Assembly: GCA_964384945.1 (NCBI GenBank)
Contig: CAYLMK010000027.1
Coordinates: 1 to 61,730, forward strand
Length of the DNA: 61,730 nt
DNA from: S015-6 sp964384945
GTDB taxonomy: Bacteria > Desulfobacterota > DSWW01
Direction: 5' to 3'
The notes under the pieces were generated by a model. The model did not search any database and was not told the origin of the DNA. It saw nothing but the letters and a program-made list of their open reading frames with translations. The first letter of the stretch is position 1, and every line of letters starts with the position of its first letter. The translations under genes and the position numbers were made by a program. Shown one piece after another: positions 16,494-25,445 of this stretch.

Positions 16494-17636
16494 ATGGAGA
16501 ACATCGCCATCGTGGGGGTCGCCCAGACTCCTTACGAAAAGAGGAAGAAGGACGCGATCTACCACGACCTGGTTTACGAGGTGACGAAACAGGCGATGGA
16601 GGATGCGGGGTATCGCCTCGAGGACATCGACAACGTCATCACCGTCTCGAACGACTTCCTGGACGGAAGAACGATCTCCTCCATGGCGGTGGGCGAGGCG
16701 GCAGGGGCCCGGGACAAGAACATCTCCACGGTGGAGGGAGACGGGACCTTCGGCGCCTTCTACGGAGCCATGCGCGTGCTGGGAGGATTTCGAACGACCC
16801 TCGTCGTAGCGCATTCCAAGGGGAGCGAAGGAGACATCCGTTACGTAACGAACGGGATGTTCGACCCGATCTATCAGCGCCTTCTCGGGCTCGAGGGGGT
16901 CAGCGCCGCCGCCCTGCAAGCCAACGCCTACATGAACCGGTACGGGATCCGAGAGGAGGCCTTTGCGCAGGTGTCGGTCAAGAACCATCGAAACGCAAAG
17001 CAGAACCCGTTCGCGCAGCTTCCGATGGATCTGACGGTGGAGGATGTGATGGCCTCGCCGAAGATCGCGGACCCGATCAAGCGGCTGGACTGTTCGCCGG
17101 TGAGCGACGGCGCGGCCGCCGTCATCATCGCCGACGAGGAGATGGCGGGCAAGGCGCGCACCCGGCCGGTCTGGATCCGGGGGGTGGCGCACTGCGCCGA
17201 GGACTACTTCCTCGGGGACCGGGATCTGGCGGACCCAAAGGCCTTGCGTGACGCCGCGGCCCGGGCCTACCGGATGGCTGGGATCCTCGACCCCCTGCGG
17301 GAGATCGACGTGGTGGAACTCTACGACGCCTTCAGCTACATGGAACCATTGTGGCTGGAAGGCATGGGATTCTGCGAGCCGGGCGAGGGGGGAGGGATGA
17401 TCGATAAGGGGATCACCCCGATGGGCGGAACCCTGCCGGTGAACCCTTCCGGCGGCGTCCTGTCGGCCCATGCGGTGCTCGTTGCGGGGCTCGCCCGGTT
17501 GATCGAGGCCACGCTCCAGCTCCGGGGGGAGGCCGGCGGCCGGCAAGTGCCGGGGGCGAGGCGGGCGCTCGCGCATGGCATCAACGGGCCTTGCGGCCAG
17601 AGTCACTGCGTGTGGATCCTGAGCGGAGACAAATGA
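16494..17636 (+). CDS. thiolase-fold protein of the SCPx/Ltp2 type without nucleophilic Cys (1)
   Basis: 380 aa from the ATG at 16494, six bases after GGAGG. An ATG at 16476 overlapping the previous stop is an alternative. The N-terminus NIAIVGVAQTPYEK and the C-terminal blocks DVVELYDAFSYMEP and NPSGGVLSAHAVL mark it as a thiolase of the sterol-carrier-protein-x class. Where thiolases have the acyl-accepting Cys (pattern VEAACASG), this protein has VEGDGTFG, with Gly near residue 84. The GHP His motif is also replaced (SAHA). Ltp2-type aldolases lack the Cys and act with DUF35 partners, so a retro-aldol or retro-Claisen role on a CoA ester is a reasonable inference. It overlaps the next gene by four bases, implying coupled translation. 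Confidence 0.85.
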   Translation: MENIAIVGVAQTPYEKRKKDAIYHDLVYEVTKQAMEDAGYRLEDIDNVITVSNDFLDGRTISSMAVGEAAGARDKNISTVEGDGTFGAFYGAMRVLGGFRTTLVVAHSKGSEGDIRYVTNGMFDPIYQRLLGLEGVSAAALQANAYMNRYGIREEAFAQVSVKNHRNAKQNPFAQLPMDLTVEDVMASPKIADPIKRLDCSPVSDGAAAVIIADEEMAGKARTRPVWIRGVAHCAEDYFLGDRDLADPKALRDAAARAYRMAGILDPLREIDVVELYDAFSYMEPLWLEGMGFCEPGEGGGMIDKGITPMGGTLPVNPSGGVLSAHAVLVAGLARLIEATLQLRGEAGGRQVPGARRALAHGINGPCGQSHCVWILSGDK

Positions 17637-18808
17637 GCGGGGGCGCGGGCATGCCGAGAAAAGCTGCAATCGTCGGAACCGGGCAGACAGACCATCGAAG
17701 CCACAGGCCGGACGTGAACGGCAGGGAGTTGATCTACGAGGCGGTGACGCGCGCCCTGGAAGACTGTGAGCTCACCATTCGTGACATGGACGCCATCGTC
17801 ATCGGCAACATGGACCATTTCGAATCGATCAATTACGTGGACACCTGGAGCGTCGAGGGGTCCGGGGCGTGGATGAAGCCGATCCTGAAGGTGACCACGG
17901 GGGGAACGACGGGCAGTTCCGTAGCGATCGCCGCGTACTATCACGTAGCCTCCGGGTTGTTCGACCGGGTCCTGGCCATCGGATGGGAAAAGAACTCGGA
18001 GAGCGACACCACGGCCGCCATTGTCACGTGCAGCGACCCGGTCTGGGACCGGTTTTCGTACTCGGGCGCGATCCCGAGCCTCGCCACCGAGGCGAGCGCC
18101 TACATGGAGAAGTACGGGGCCACCCAGGAGGACGCGGCACGGGTTGCCGTGCGGGACCGCAGCCACGCAATGAACAATCCCCACGCCCATCTGCGGAAGC
18201 CGATCACGCTGCAGGACGTCATGGAATCGCCCATGCTCGCCTATCCGATCAAGCTGCTCGATGTGTGCCCGAGGACGGACGGGGCCTGCGCGGCGGTCTT
18301 TGCGGCGGACGGTGTGGCCCAGAAGATCTGCCGCCGCCCCGCATGGATCAAGTCGTGCGCGGTCCGTCACACCTATACCTGGTTCGGAGACGCCGACTAC
18401 AATGCAGGGATCGAGTCTCTGCAAAAGGCCTCCCGGGAGGCCTATGCGCGCGCCGGTATCACCGAACCCGCCGAACAGTTCGACGTTGCCGAACTGTATC
18501 TGCCTTACTCCTATGCGGGCCTGAAGTGGATCGAAGACCTGGGCTTCTGCGGCCCGGGAGAGGGACCGCGATTCGTATCCGACGGACACACCGACATGGG
18601 CGGCAAGATACCGGTCAACCCGTCGGGCGGGGTCATCAGCACGAATTGCATCGGCGCCACCGCGCTTCTCAGGGTCGCCGAGGCCGCGCTCCAAATCATG
18701 GGGAAGGGGGGTGCGCGCCAGGTGCCGGACGTGAAGACCGCTCTTGCGACAGGCTTTGGAGGGTGCTTCTGGTCGGATGTCGTGATCCTGAGTGCGGATC
18801 GGCCGTGA
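17633..18808 (+). CDS. thiolase-fold protein of the SCPx/Ltp2 type without nucleophilic Cys (2)
   Basis: 391 aa. The ATG at 17633 overlaps the stop of the previous gene (ATGA) and follows GGAG. It shares the N-terminal KAAIVGTGQTDHRSHRPDVNG pattern and the C-terminal DVAELYLPYSYAG and NPSGGVISTNCIGA blocks with the preceding gene but is only distantly similar. The nucleophile region reads KVTTGGTTGSS, with Gly90-Gly91 instead of Cys. The two thiolase-like chains are adjacent and both are flanked by DUF35 genes, so a hetero-oligomer of two thiolase-like and two DUF35 chains is likely. Its reaction is unknown; condensing, thiolytic and aldolytic activities all occur in the superfamily. Confidence 0.83.
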   Translation: MSGGAGMPRKAAIVGTGQTDHRSHRPDVNGRELIYEAVTRALEDCELTIRDMDAIVIGNMDHFESINYVDTWSVEGSGAWMKPILKVTTGGTTGSSVAIAAYYHVASGLFDRVLAIGWEKNSESDTTAAIVTCSDPVWDRFSYSGAIPSLATEASAYMEKYGATQEDAARVAVRDRSHAMNNPHAHLRKPITLQDVMESPMLAYPIKLLDVCPRTDGACAAVFAADGVAQKICRRPAWIKSCAVRHTYTWFGDADYNAGIESLQKASREAYARAGITEPAEQFDVAELYLPYSYAGLKWIEDLGFCGPGEGPRFVSDGHTDMGGKIPVNPSGGVISTNCIGATALLRVAEAALQIMGKGGARQVPDVKTALATGFGGCFWSDVVILSADRP

Positions 18809-18911
18809 ACAAGGAGCAGGCAGCAGGGGCCGGGGACCGGAGGTCGGGCAGCCGGAACGTCCCCGAGCGAAGGAATCGTTGCGGCAGACAGAAGCAGCAG
18901 GAGATGCGAGG

Positions 18912-19409
18912 ATGACGACAGGGAGGGATTACAGCAGGCTCTTGACCGTCTCGTTCGCGAGCCCCATGCCCTACGAGTGGTCGGTCGGGAAGTACGGAAG
19001 CCGGTTCTTTGAGGAAATCAGAAGACACCAGAGATTCATCGGGATTCGATGCCCTTCGTGTCGGAAGGTCTACATGCCTCCGCGGAGGCTTTGCGGCCCC
19101 TGTTTCCGGGAACTGGAGGATCTGGTTCCGCTGCCGAACGAGGGTACGATCATGGCCTTTTCGATCGTCAACTATCCTTTTCTCGACCCGGAGACAGGAA
19201 GACAGCGGCCCATTCCGTACACGTACGGGTATATCAAGATTCAGGGCTCGGACTCGATCTTCTCGCACATCATCGACGAGACGGACGTGGAAAAGATCAA
19301 GGTGGGGATGAAGGTGAAGGCCGTCTTCAAAAGGCCGGAGGCGATGGAAGGAAACATCCGGGATATCGAACACTTCGAAATCGTACGCGAAGGAAGGCAT
19401 GAGCGGTAG
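18912..19409 (+). CDS. DUF35 OB-fold/zinc-ribbon protein, intact copy
   Basis: 165 aa. The zinc ribbon is CPSCRKVYMPPRRLCGPC (residues about 47-64) and the OB-fold runs to the C-terminus (NEGTIMAFSIVNYPF, IKVGMKVKAVFKRPE). It is the intact paralogue of the interrupted gene at 16018. At the position of that gene's stop codon it has Leu (ELEDLVPLPNEG), so the Trp is not invariant in the family. Proteins of this type bind CoA thioesters and complete the active site of thiolase-fold partners. The next gene overlaps its end by 11 bases. Partnership with the thiolase-like gene at 17633 is inferred from position. Confidence 0.9.
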   Translation: MTTGRDYSRLLTVSFASPMPYEWSVGKYGSRFFEEIRRHQRFIGIRCPSCRKVYMPPRRLCGPCFRELEDLVPLPNEGTIMAFSIVNYPFLDPETGRQRPIPYTYGYIKIQGSDSIFSHIIDETDVEKIKVGMKVKAVFKRPEAMEGNIRDIEHFEIVREGRHER

Positions 19410-20310
19410 AGCTGCGGAAGCCGACGAACCGGCCGTGATGTTCAATCCGAGGACCCGCTCCATCCGGTGGAGCGGGATCGCCGGAGCGCGGATCCGGCCC
19501 GGAACGATCAGCTCGCGGGACCGCACCGGCATGGGCGACTGCGTCCTGATGGAATTGCGCAAGGGCTTGTTTGCCGTTTCGGACAGCTCGAACCGGTTCC
19601 CGACGGCATCCAGGCGTTTTTTGAGAAAGCTCGTCTGGGCCCTGGAGGGATTGCCTTCGCCGGCCCCGGGCACGAGCCCCCTTGCCCCGGAGGCGTTCGA
19701 GCGATTTTCCCGCGCCGTGGTGGAAGCGGCCGAACAGGTCCTCCAGACGATCCCCTACACCGAAAGTTGCACCTTTACAGGGATTCTCTTAGGCAGGACC
19801 GGCGCGGGCAGCAGGGGTATCCTGTTTCACACCGGAGACAGCCTGCTCTACGAGGTGGACCGTAAGACGCGCGCCTCCCGGAGCATGACGAGGACCAATT
19901 TTTGGATGGTCGGCAAATCGAAGCGTTTCTTCCAGGTCGAGGAGATCGATATCCCTTCGGAGGCGATCTTTCTGCTCGCCACGGACGGTGTCGCAGACCT
20001 AGGTTCAGGCAACCGTAACGACCGGAACGACTGCCTTGCCGATTTTGCAGCCCGCTATCCGGTGGAGGAAGTCCCGGACAGGCTTGTGGAGGCCATCGAT
20101 GTGCAGGAGACCGCGACGGACGACCTGGTGATCGTTGCGCTGGATCCGAACCGCCTGCGATTCTCGGATGCGACCATCCTGCTCGGGGGCACGGATGAGC
20201 AGGAGGAGAGGCGGTACAGGAGTCAATGCCGCGAGCATCTCCATGAGGACGGTTATGCCCCGATCCTCGAGCAGGCCTCCTGGCGGGACTGTGCCCTGAC
20301 CGTCAGGTGA
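19399..20310 (+). CDS. PP2C-family Ser/Thr phosphatase-like protein
   Basis: 303 aa, start overlapping the DUF35 gene and preceded by AAGGAAGG. The beta-sandwich blocks of PP2C are recognisable: DRTGMGDCVLM, KGLFAVSDSSNR, GILFHTGDSLLYEVD, FLLATDGVADLGS and ATDDLVIVALD. The metal-binding Asp of the last two blocks is kept. The first block reads VSDSSNR instead of the usual ADGMGG, so one metal ligand remains and the Gly loop is lost. It could dephosphorylate Ser/Thr phosphoproteins or act as a pseudo-phosphatase. Its place at the end of a CoA-metabolism operon is unusual. It ends eight bases inside a convergent gene. Confidence 0.75.
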   Translation: MSGRAAEADEPAVMFNPRTRSIRWSGIAGARIRPGTISSRDRTGMGDCVLMELRKGLFAVSDSSNRFPTASRRFLRKLVWALEGLPSPAPGTSPLAPEAFERFSRAVVEAAEQVLQTIPYTESCTFTGILLGRTGAGSRGILFHTGDSLLYEVDRKTRASRSMTRTNFWMVGKSKRFFQVEEIDIPSEAIFLLATDGVADLGSGNRNDRNDCLADFAARYPVEEVPDRLVEAIDVQETATDDLVIVALDPNRLRFSDATILLGGTDEQEERRYRSQCREHLHEDGYAPILEQASWRDCALTVR

Positions 20311-21817
20311 ACCTTTCGTTGCCGGCCGGCGGGCATCCGTCGACGGCACCCGACGCGCTCCGCTTCAAGAACTCGTGCCTGTCGGCCATGGCTGCGAAGG
20401 CCCGGACCGCCTCCTCGATGGTCGGGTATATGACGAATCCCTTGCGGATAATCTCGAGCAGGCCGCCGTAGCCCCTTCGAACCGCCAGGCGGGCCACGTT
20501 CGAGGTGACCAGAAGCGGCTTGCCCCATTTCCGGCCGTACTCGGCCATCCGCTTTCCCTGTTCCACGTCCCTGTCCACCAGCATTCGGATGACCTTGCTG
20601 TCGGTCCTGGCAGCGGTCCTGTCGGGGTCCAAGGGATCCAGCATCGAGTAGATCCATCCCATGCCGAGGGACAGCACGCCGTCCACCTCCCCGCTCTCCA
20701 TCAGGATCGGGATCAGATCGACGACGTCGGCGTATCCGAGCCCGGCCACAAGGTCGACCGGGTTGTTGGGCGCCCACCAGGAGGGCAGTCGCTCACGCAG
20801 TTTCGCGATCGTCTCTTCGGAAAGGCGAACGACGTCGAGGCCGGCGTCCGAAGCCGCGTCCGCGGCAATCACCCCGTAGCCGCCGCCGCCGGTGATGATC
20901 GCGACCCTGCGGCCTGCCGGAAGGGGAGAGGAGACAAGGGCCGCCGCCATGATGACCGCTTCCTCCATCTTTTCCATCCGGATGATGCCGGACTGCCTGC
21001 AGACGCTGGAAAAGATCCGATCCGAACCTGCGAGCGAACCGGTGTGGGTGGCTGCGGCCGACATGCCCGCCTCGGTTCTCCCGGCCTTGACGACCACGAC
21101 CGGCTTCGCCAAGGAGGCCCTCCTGGCTGCCTGGAAGAAGGCCTGCCCGTCCTCGATGCCCTCGATGTGAAGGAGGATGACCTTCGTGTCCTTGTCCTGC
21201 CGGAAATACTCGAGGTAGTCGGGCCAGCCGATGTCCGAGCAGTTGCCCGCAGAGACGACCTTGGAGCAGCCGAAGCCGAACTCGGCAAGCCTCTGGGCCA
21301 GCACCGTTGAGACGCTCCCGCTCTGGCAGGCGATCCCGATGGGGCCGGGTTCCGGCATGAACGCCGGCATCCAGGGATAGAGATTTGCCCGTGGGACCGC
21401 GATTCCCTGGCCGTTGGGCCCGATCAAGGCCATGCCTCCGGCCCTGGCCCTTTGCACCATCTCCGCCTGTACGGCGCGGCCTTCCTCACCGAGTTCGGCG
21501 AATCCCGCCGAGATGACGAGCCCGGCCTTCACCCCCTTGCGCACGCTCTCGGAAATTGCCTGCGGAACCGACTTGGCCGGGATCGTGAAGATGGCGAGAT
21601 CCACGTCCCCGGGGACCGAGGATACGCTCGGGTAGGCCTTGAGCCCCTGAACCTCGGTCTCTCCGGGGTTCACCGGATAGATGGCGCCCGCGTACCCGCC
21701 CCTCCGGAGGTTTCGGAACACGATGCCGCCCCACTTCTGCTTGTTGTTCGACGCGCCGACAAAGGCCACCGAACGGGGGCTGAAGAATTTTTCCATTGCC
21801 TCGATGCGACGGGACAC
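20303..21817 (-). CDS. NDP-forming acyl-CoA synthetase-like protein without ATP-grasp domain
   Basis: 504 aa from a GTG at 21817 with a GGAGGG site 8 bases away; the ATG at 21796 is an alternative. Residues about 10-130 are the CoA-binding Rossmann domain (SVAFVGASNNKQKWGG, YPVNP). Residues about 150-300 and 300-460 are the succinyl-CoA-ligase-like domains with IACQSGSVSTVLAQ and KPVVVVKAGRTEAGMSAAATHTGSLAGSD; the latter includes the phosphorylated-His motif THTGS. The C-terminal ATP-grasp domain found in one-chain Acd/PatZ enzymes is absent and no separate beta subunit gene is adjacent. It would activate an acid to its CoA thioester with a beta partner encoded elsewhere, or have another CoA-transfer function. 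Confidence 0.82.
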   Translation of the reverse strand: MSRRIEAMEKFFSPRSVAFVGASNNKQKWGGIVFRNLRRGGYAGAIYPVNPGETEVQGLKAYPSVSSVPGDVDLAIFTIPAKSVPQAISESVRKGVKAGLVISAGFAELGEEGRAVQAEMVQRARAGGMALIGPNGQGIAVPRANLYPWMPAFMPEPGPIGIACQSGSVSTVLAQRLAEFGFGCSKVVSAGNCSDIGWPDYLEYFRQDKDTKVILLHIEGIEDGQAFFQAARRASLAKPVVVVKAGRTEAGMSAAATHTGSLAGSDRIFSSVCRQSGIIRMEKMEEAVIMAAALVSSPLPAGRRVAIITGGGGYGVIAADAASDAGLDVVRLSEETIAKLRERLPSWWAPNNPVDLVAGLGYADVVDLIPILMESGEVDGVLSLGMGWIYSMLDPLDPDRTAARTDSKVIRMLVDRDVEQGKRMAEYGRKWGKPLLVTSNVARLAVRRGYGGLLEIIRKGFVIYPTIEEAVRAFAAMADRHEFLKRSASGAVDGCPPAGNERFT

Positions 21818-21862
21818 GGATTCTTCCCTCCAAAGAAGGCTTGTGTGACGAGAAACGAAGCC

Positions 21863-21890
21863 ATCATACCGAAAATCCGGGGTTTTGCAA
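21863..21890 (-). promoter_or_regulatory. promoter for the acyl-CoA synthetase-like gene
   Basis: On the minus strand TTGCAA is followed after 16 bases by TATGAT, about 45 bases before the GTG start at 21817. Confidence 0.5.
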
Positions 21891-21957
21891 TCCCGCTGCC
21901 TTCCGTCGGGCCTCCCAGGGGAATGCGGCGTTGGAGTGCGCGGAGACGGGCAACGGC

Positions 21958-21987
21958 TTGACTCCGGATTCCCGGGCTCCCTATACT
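21958..21987 (+). promoter_or_regulatory. promoter for the enoyl-CoA hydratase at 22049
   Basis: TTGACT is followed after 18 bases by TATACT. It lies about 60 bases before the start and is divergent from the opposite-strand promoter about 70 bases away. Confidence 0.6.
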
Positions 21988-22048
21988 CCGCTGCGCCAAC
22001 AACCTTTTTGCACGGCTTCCGGAAACCTGCACAGCGAGGGCTTTTCCG

Positions 22049-22894
22049 ATGAAGGTGGAAGACTTCAACGACATCCTGTACGAGAAGGACGATTCGACCG
22101 GCATCGTCACGGTCACGCTGAACACCCCGAAGAGAAAAAACGCCCTGAGCTTCGTCACGTTCTTGGAACTCTTTTACGCTTTCGATCGGATGGAGAAGGA
22201 TGCGTCGGCAAGGGCCGTGATCCTGACCGGGGCAAAAGACCCGGATTCCATGGACCCGACGAACGAGGCTTTCAGCAGCGGGGGCTACTTCAACATGAAG
22301 ATCCTCCAGGACATTCCGGAGGCCCTGCGGAAGGAAATCGACCTGACCGATATCGCCCAGAAAAGGCTCTGCCTGAAGATGTTCTCCTTCGACAAGCCCG
22401 TGATTGCCGCGATCAACGGCCTTGCCATCGGCGCGGGGTTCACCATGCCGTTGGCCGGAGCCGATCTGATCTACCTGTCGGAGCATGCCTGGATCGAGCT
22501 GCCCTTCGTGGGGCTCGGGATCGTGCCGGAATTCGCGCTTTCCTATTTCCTGCCCCGGCTGATGGGCTTTCAGCGGGCCAAGGAGATCGTCTATTTCCGC
22601 AAGCGCGTGACCGCACAGGAGGCGCTGGCGTGGGGGTGGGTCAACGACGTAGTGCCCCACGAGCGGCTGCTGCCCCATGCGCGCGAGGCGGCGATGAGGC
22701 TCATCCCCCCGGAGGGGCCCGGCCTGGCTGTGAGACTGACCAAGAGGGCGTTCCACAGGCCCTACATCGATGCCGTCGCCAAGGCGCTGGATGCGGAGAA
22801 CGAAGGCCTGAACCAGGGGGTTCTGACCCACGACTTCGGCGAAGCCCTGATGGCGCGGAAGGGAAAAAGGGCGCCGGTATTCCGTGGAGAATAA
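22049..22894 (+). CDS. enoyl-CoA hydratase/isomerase family protein
   Basis: 281 aa of the crotonase fold. The substrate-binding and oxyanion region reads EAFSSGGYFNMK, and the second block AAINGLAIGAGFTMPLAGADLIYLSEHAWIELPFVGLGIVPE. The hydratase Glu in the GGGCEL position is replaced (GAGFTM), whereas a Glu is kept in the following helix region. An isomerase-like or different crotonase reaction is therefore more likely than simple hydration. Homologues are often annotated 2-(1,2-epoxy-1,2-dihydrophenyl)acetyl-CoA isomerase or enoyl-CoA isomerase. It is transcribed alone from its own promoter, divergent from the CoA ligase. Confidence 0.88.
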   Translation: MKVEDFNDILYEKDDSTGIVTVTLNTPKRKNALSFVTFLELFYAFDRMEKDASARAVILTGAKDPDSMDPTNEAFSSGGYFNMKILQDIPEALRKEIDLTDIAQKRLCLKMFSFDKPVIAAINGLAIGAGFTMPLAGADLIYLSEHAWIELPFVGLGIVPEFALSYFLPRLMGFQRAKEIVYFRKRVTAQEALAWGWVNDVVPHERLLPHAREAAMRLIPPEGPGLAVRLTKRAFHRPYIDAVAKALDAENEGLNQGVLTHDFGEALMARKGKRAPVFRGE

Positions 22895-23066
22895 GTCCGC
22901 GCTCCTCCCCGCTCGCGGCTGTCACCCTTCCCCTTTCGACCCCGCGGTTCCCCCGCACCCCCGCCGGGCGCGATGCAGGATGGACGGCGCCGGGGCCGCC
23001 CGACCGCAGGGGCGGGCTGCTCGCCGTTGCGAGAGGGGCATCCACGGGGAACTGACGCGGGAACTC

Positions 23067-25445
23067 TCAATCCACGTTGTTCCCGTTTCGGACCCGCCAG
23101 GGCTTGAGCGTGTTCAAGGCCGCGGGCAGAAAGAGGAGGGAGCCGAGCAGGGAGGAGGTGAGGGCGATGCTGCTCAGCAGGCCGAAATCACGCGTGGCCT
23201 TGAAATCGGAGGAAAGGAATACGAGGAAACCGGCGATCAGCATCGAGGTGGTCAGGACGATCGCCCGGCCCGCGGTCTCCAGGGAGCCGTACATGGAGGC
23301 GACATAGTCGCCCCTTCGATCGAGTTCTTCGCGAAAGCGGGCAAGGTAGTGGATCGTGTCGTCCACGGCCATGCCGAGGCAGATGGCGAACGTGATCACC
23401 GTGGACACCCGCAGTGTGATCCCGAAGAGGCCCATGCACCCGAGGGCGACGACGAGCGGAATGACGTTCGGGATCATGGCGATCAGCCCGGCCAGGAGCG
23501 AACGGTACAGAAGGGTCACGGCGACGAAGATGATCACGAATGCGGACAGGATGCTCACCAGCATGTCGCGAATGATGTTGTCCAGGGCCCGGTTGGCAAG
23601 CAGGCTTCGGCCGGTGACGTGACACGTCGCCGGAGGCTCGAACAGGGCGGCGGCCTTCTCCTCGGTGAGACGTTTCAACTCGAAGAAGCTTCGTGTGCCC
23701 ATGTCCACGCCCTGGCAGGCCAGGTGCAGGTATCTTCCGTCCGGGGTGACCAGCGCGTCCAGGTCCTCCGGATCGCCGGACATTCCATAGAGGAGCAGGT
23801 ACTGGGCCACGAGTTCCCGTGTCTCCGGGATGCGGTAGAATGCGGGATCTCCACCGTTCATGGCCTGGTGCATCTCCTTGAGAAGCGCCGAGATCGAGAA
23901 GGTCTTGCGGATCCAGGGTTGGGAGCCCAGGAAGGATTCCAGCCGATCGACGCGCCTGAGAAACTCCGGCTCAAAGGCGCCGCCCTCCGTGCCGGAGGCG
24001 ATCTCGACCTGGTACGGGAAGATCCCGGCCATCTGCCCATCCAAAATGCGGTTGGCCCGGACGATCGGGTTGTCTTCTGCCAGCTCCTCCAGGATATAGG
24101 ACTCGATCTGAACGCGGGTGCACAGGACCGCCGATCCGGCGAAGAGCAGGAGGCCCATGGCGATCAGGAGTTTGGGATGCCGCTCGTTGAGGCCGGCCAC
24201 CCAGCGGAGAAGAGCTACGATCGACTCCTGTCCGATCGCTTTCCGAATGTGCCGGGCGGGCGAGGGGTGGAAGGACAACAGGATGGGAATCAGGAGAATG
24301 GTTGTGAGATAGGCGAAGAGGATGCCGATTCCGGCGAAGAATCCGAAGTTCCGGATGATCCGGATGGCGGCCGTGATGAGGGAGAAGAAGCCCACCGCCG
24401 TGGTGAAGCTCGTCATGAAGCAGGCGACCCCCATCCGCCGCACCACCACGACAAGAGCCTCTCGTCTCGGCAATCCCCTGCCGAGCTCTTCATAGTAGCG
24501 ATGGATCAGGTGGATGGAATCCGCGATCCCGTAAACCAGCAGAAGGCTGGGAATGACGTTGTTGATAAGGTTGATCTCCTGGCCGCACAGAGACATGAGA
24601 CCGAGAAGCAGAAGAACGCTTGCGCACACCGTGATCTGGGGAATGTACAGGCCCAATGCGCTGCGGAAGACGAGAAAGAGGAACAGGCACAGCAGGACGG
24701 CGCTCAGGATGAAGAATCTCCAGGCCTCCCCGAGACCTTGCGTCGTGTATTCTTCCTGGATGACCGGGAATCCGGTGAAGTACAGAGGGAATCGATCCCG
24801 CACGATCGATCGCGCGGTGGATTTTATCGCTTTGACCACAGGCCCTTTTTGCTTCTCTGTCTGGATGTGGCGGGCCAGCCTGGCGAGGATCGCCAGGGTT
24901 CTTCCATCGTCCGAGATCAGGGAGCGCTTCAGGATGCGGTTCTCCAGGGCCGTCTCCCGAAGCCGCGCGATCTCAAGGCGGCCGTCCGCGATCCGGTCGT
25001 CCAGCGATTCGATCCGCAATCCATCATCCGTACCCTGCACGAGAGGGGCGTTGAAGACCGAAAGGGTCTTTTCCACGCCGTCCACTTGTTCCAGGGCAAA
25101 GGTCAGCTCGCGGACCAGCGAGGCCCCCTCGGGGGTCAGAAGGGCCTCGCCCTGGATCAGGAGGATGACATCGCGCCCCGACTCTTCGAAGCGCTCCTTG
25201 AATTCGTCGAAGAAGGCGGCCTCTTCGTCGTCCGTGAGCATGATCGTTTCAAAGGAGAAATCTGCCCGCAGACGAAAGACGAGAACGGCGCAGGCGGCCA
25301 GGAGGAAGCAAAGGACGCAAAGGACGAGGGTGCGGTAGCGCAGGATGCCATCGGAGAAATGCAGCCCGGCCCATTCGAAGAGCCGAGGCACGACGGAGAA
25401 GAGGCTTCTGCGGCCGGCGCCTTTTCCGGGGGATCCTTGCGTCAT
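23067..25445 (-). CDS. RND superfamily exporter (MMPL/HAE-3 type)
   Basis: 792 aa. Its start codon overlaps the stop of tex (ATGA), so translation is coupled. One transmembrane helix near residue 30 is followed by a large periplasmic loop, then five helices (FFILSAVLLCLFLFLVF, GIGILFAYLTTILLIPILL). The pattern repeats: second loop, then AFVIIFVAVTLLYRSLLAGLIAMIPNV and AICLGMAVDDTIHYLARF. The GxxxDD and SIHLIHRYYEE motifs match the proton-relay helix of RND proteins. Length suits the HAE-3/MMPL group, which moves lipids, hopanoids or hydrophobic compounds across the inner membrane. No outer-membrane or adaptor gene is adjacent. The substrate is unknown. Confidence 0.92.
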   Translation of the reverse strand: MTQGSPGKGAGRRSLFSVVPRLFEWAGLHFSDGILRYRTLVLCVLCFLLAACAVLVFRLRADFSFETIMLTDDEEAAFFDEFKERFEESGRDVILLIQGEALLTPEGASLVRELTFALEQVDGVEKTLSVFNAPLVQGTDDGLRIESLDDRIADGRLEIARLRETALENRILKRSLISDDGRTLAILARLARHIQTEKQKGPVVKAIKSTARSIVRDRFPLYFTGFPVIQEEYTTQGLGEAWRFFILSAVLLCLFLFLVFRSALGLYIPQITVCASVLLLLGLMSLCGQEINLINNVIPSLLLVYGIADSIHLIHRYYEELGRGLPRREALVVVVRRMGVACFMTSFTTAVGFFSLITAAIRIIRNFGFFAGIGILFAYLTTILLIPILLSFHPSPARHIRKAIGQESIVALLRWVAGLNERHPKLLIAMGLLLFAGSAVLCTRVQIESYILEELAEDNPIVRANRILDGQMAGIFPYQVEIASGTEGGAFEPEFLRRVDRLESFLGSQPWIRKTFSISALLKEMHQAMNGGDPAFYRIPETRELVAQYLLLYGMSGDPEDLDALVTPDGRYLHLACQGVDMGTRSFFELKRLTEEKAAALFEPPATCHVTGRSLLANRALDNIIRDMLVSILSAFVIIFVAVTLLYRSLLAGLIAMIPNVIPLVVALGCMGLFGITLRVSTVITFAICLGMAVDDTIHYLARFREELDRRGDYVASMYGSLETAGRAIVLTTSMLIAGFLVFLSSDFKATRDFGLLSSIALTSSLLGSLLFLPAALNTLKPWRVRNGNNVD

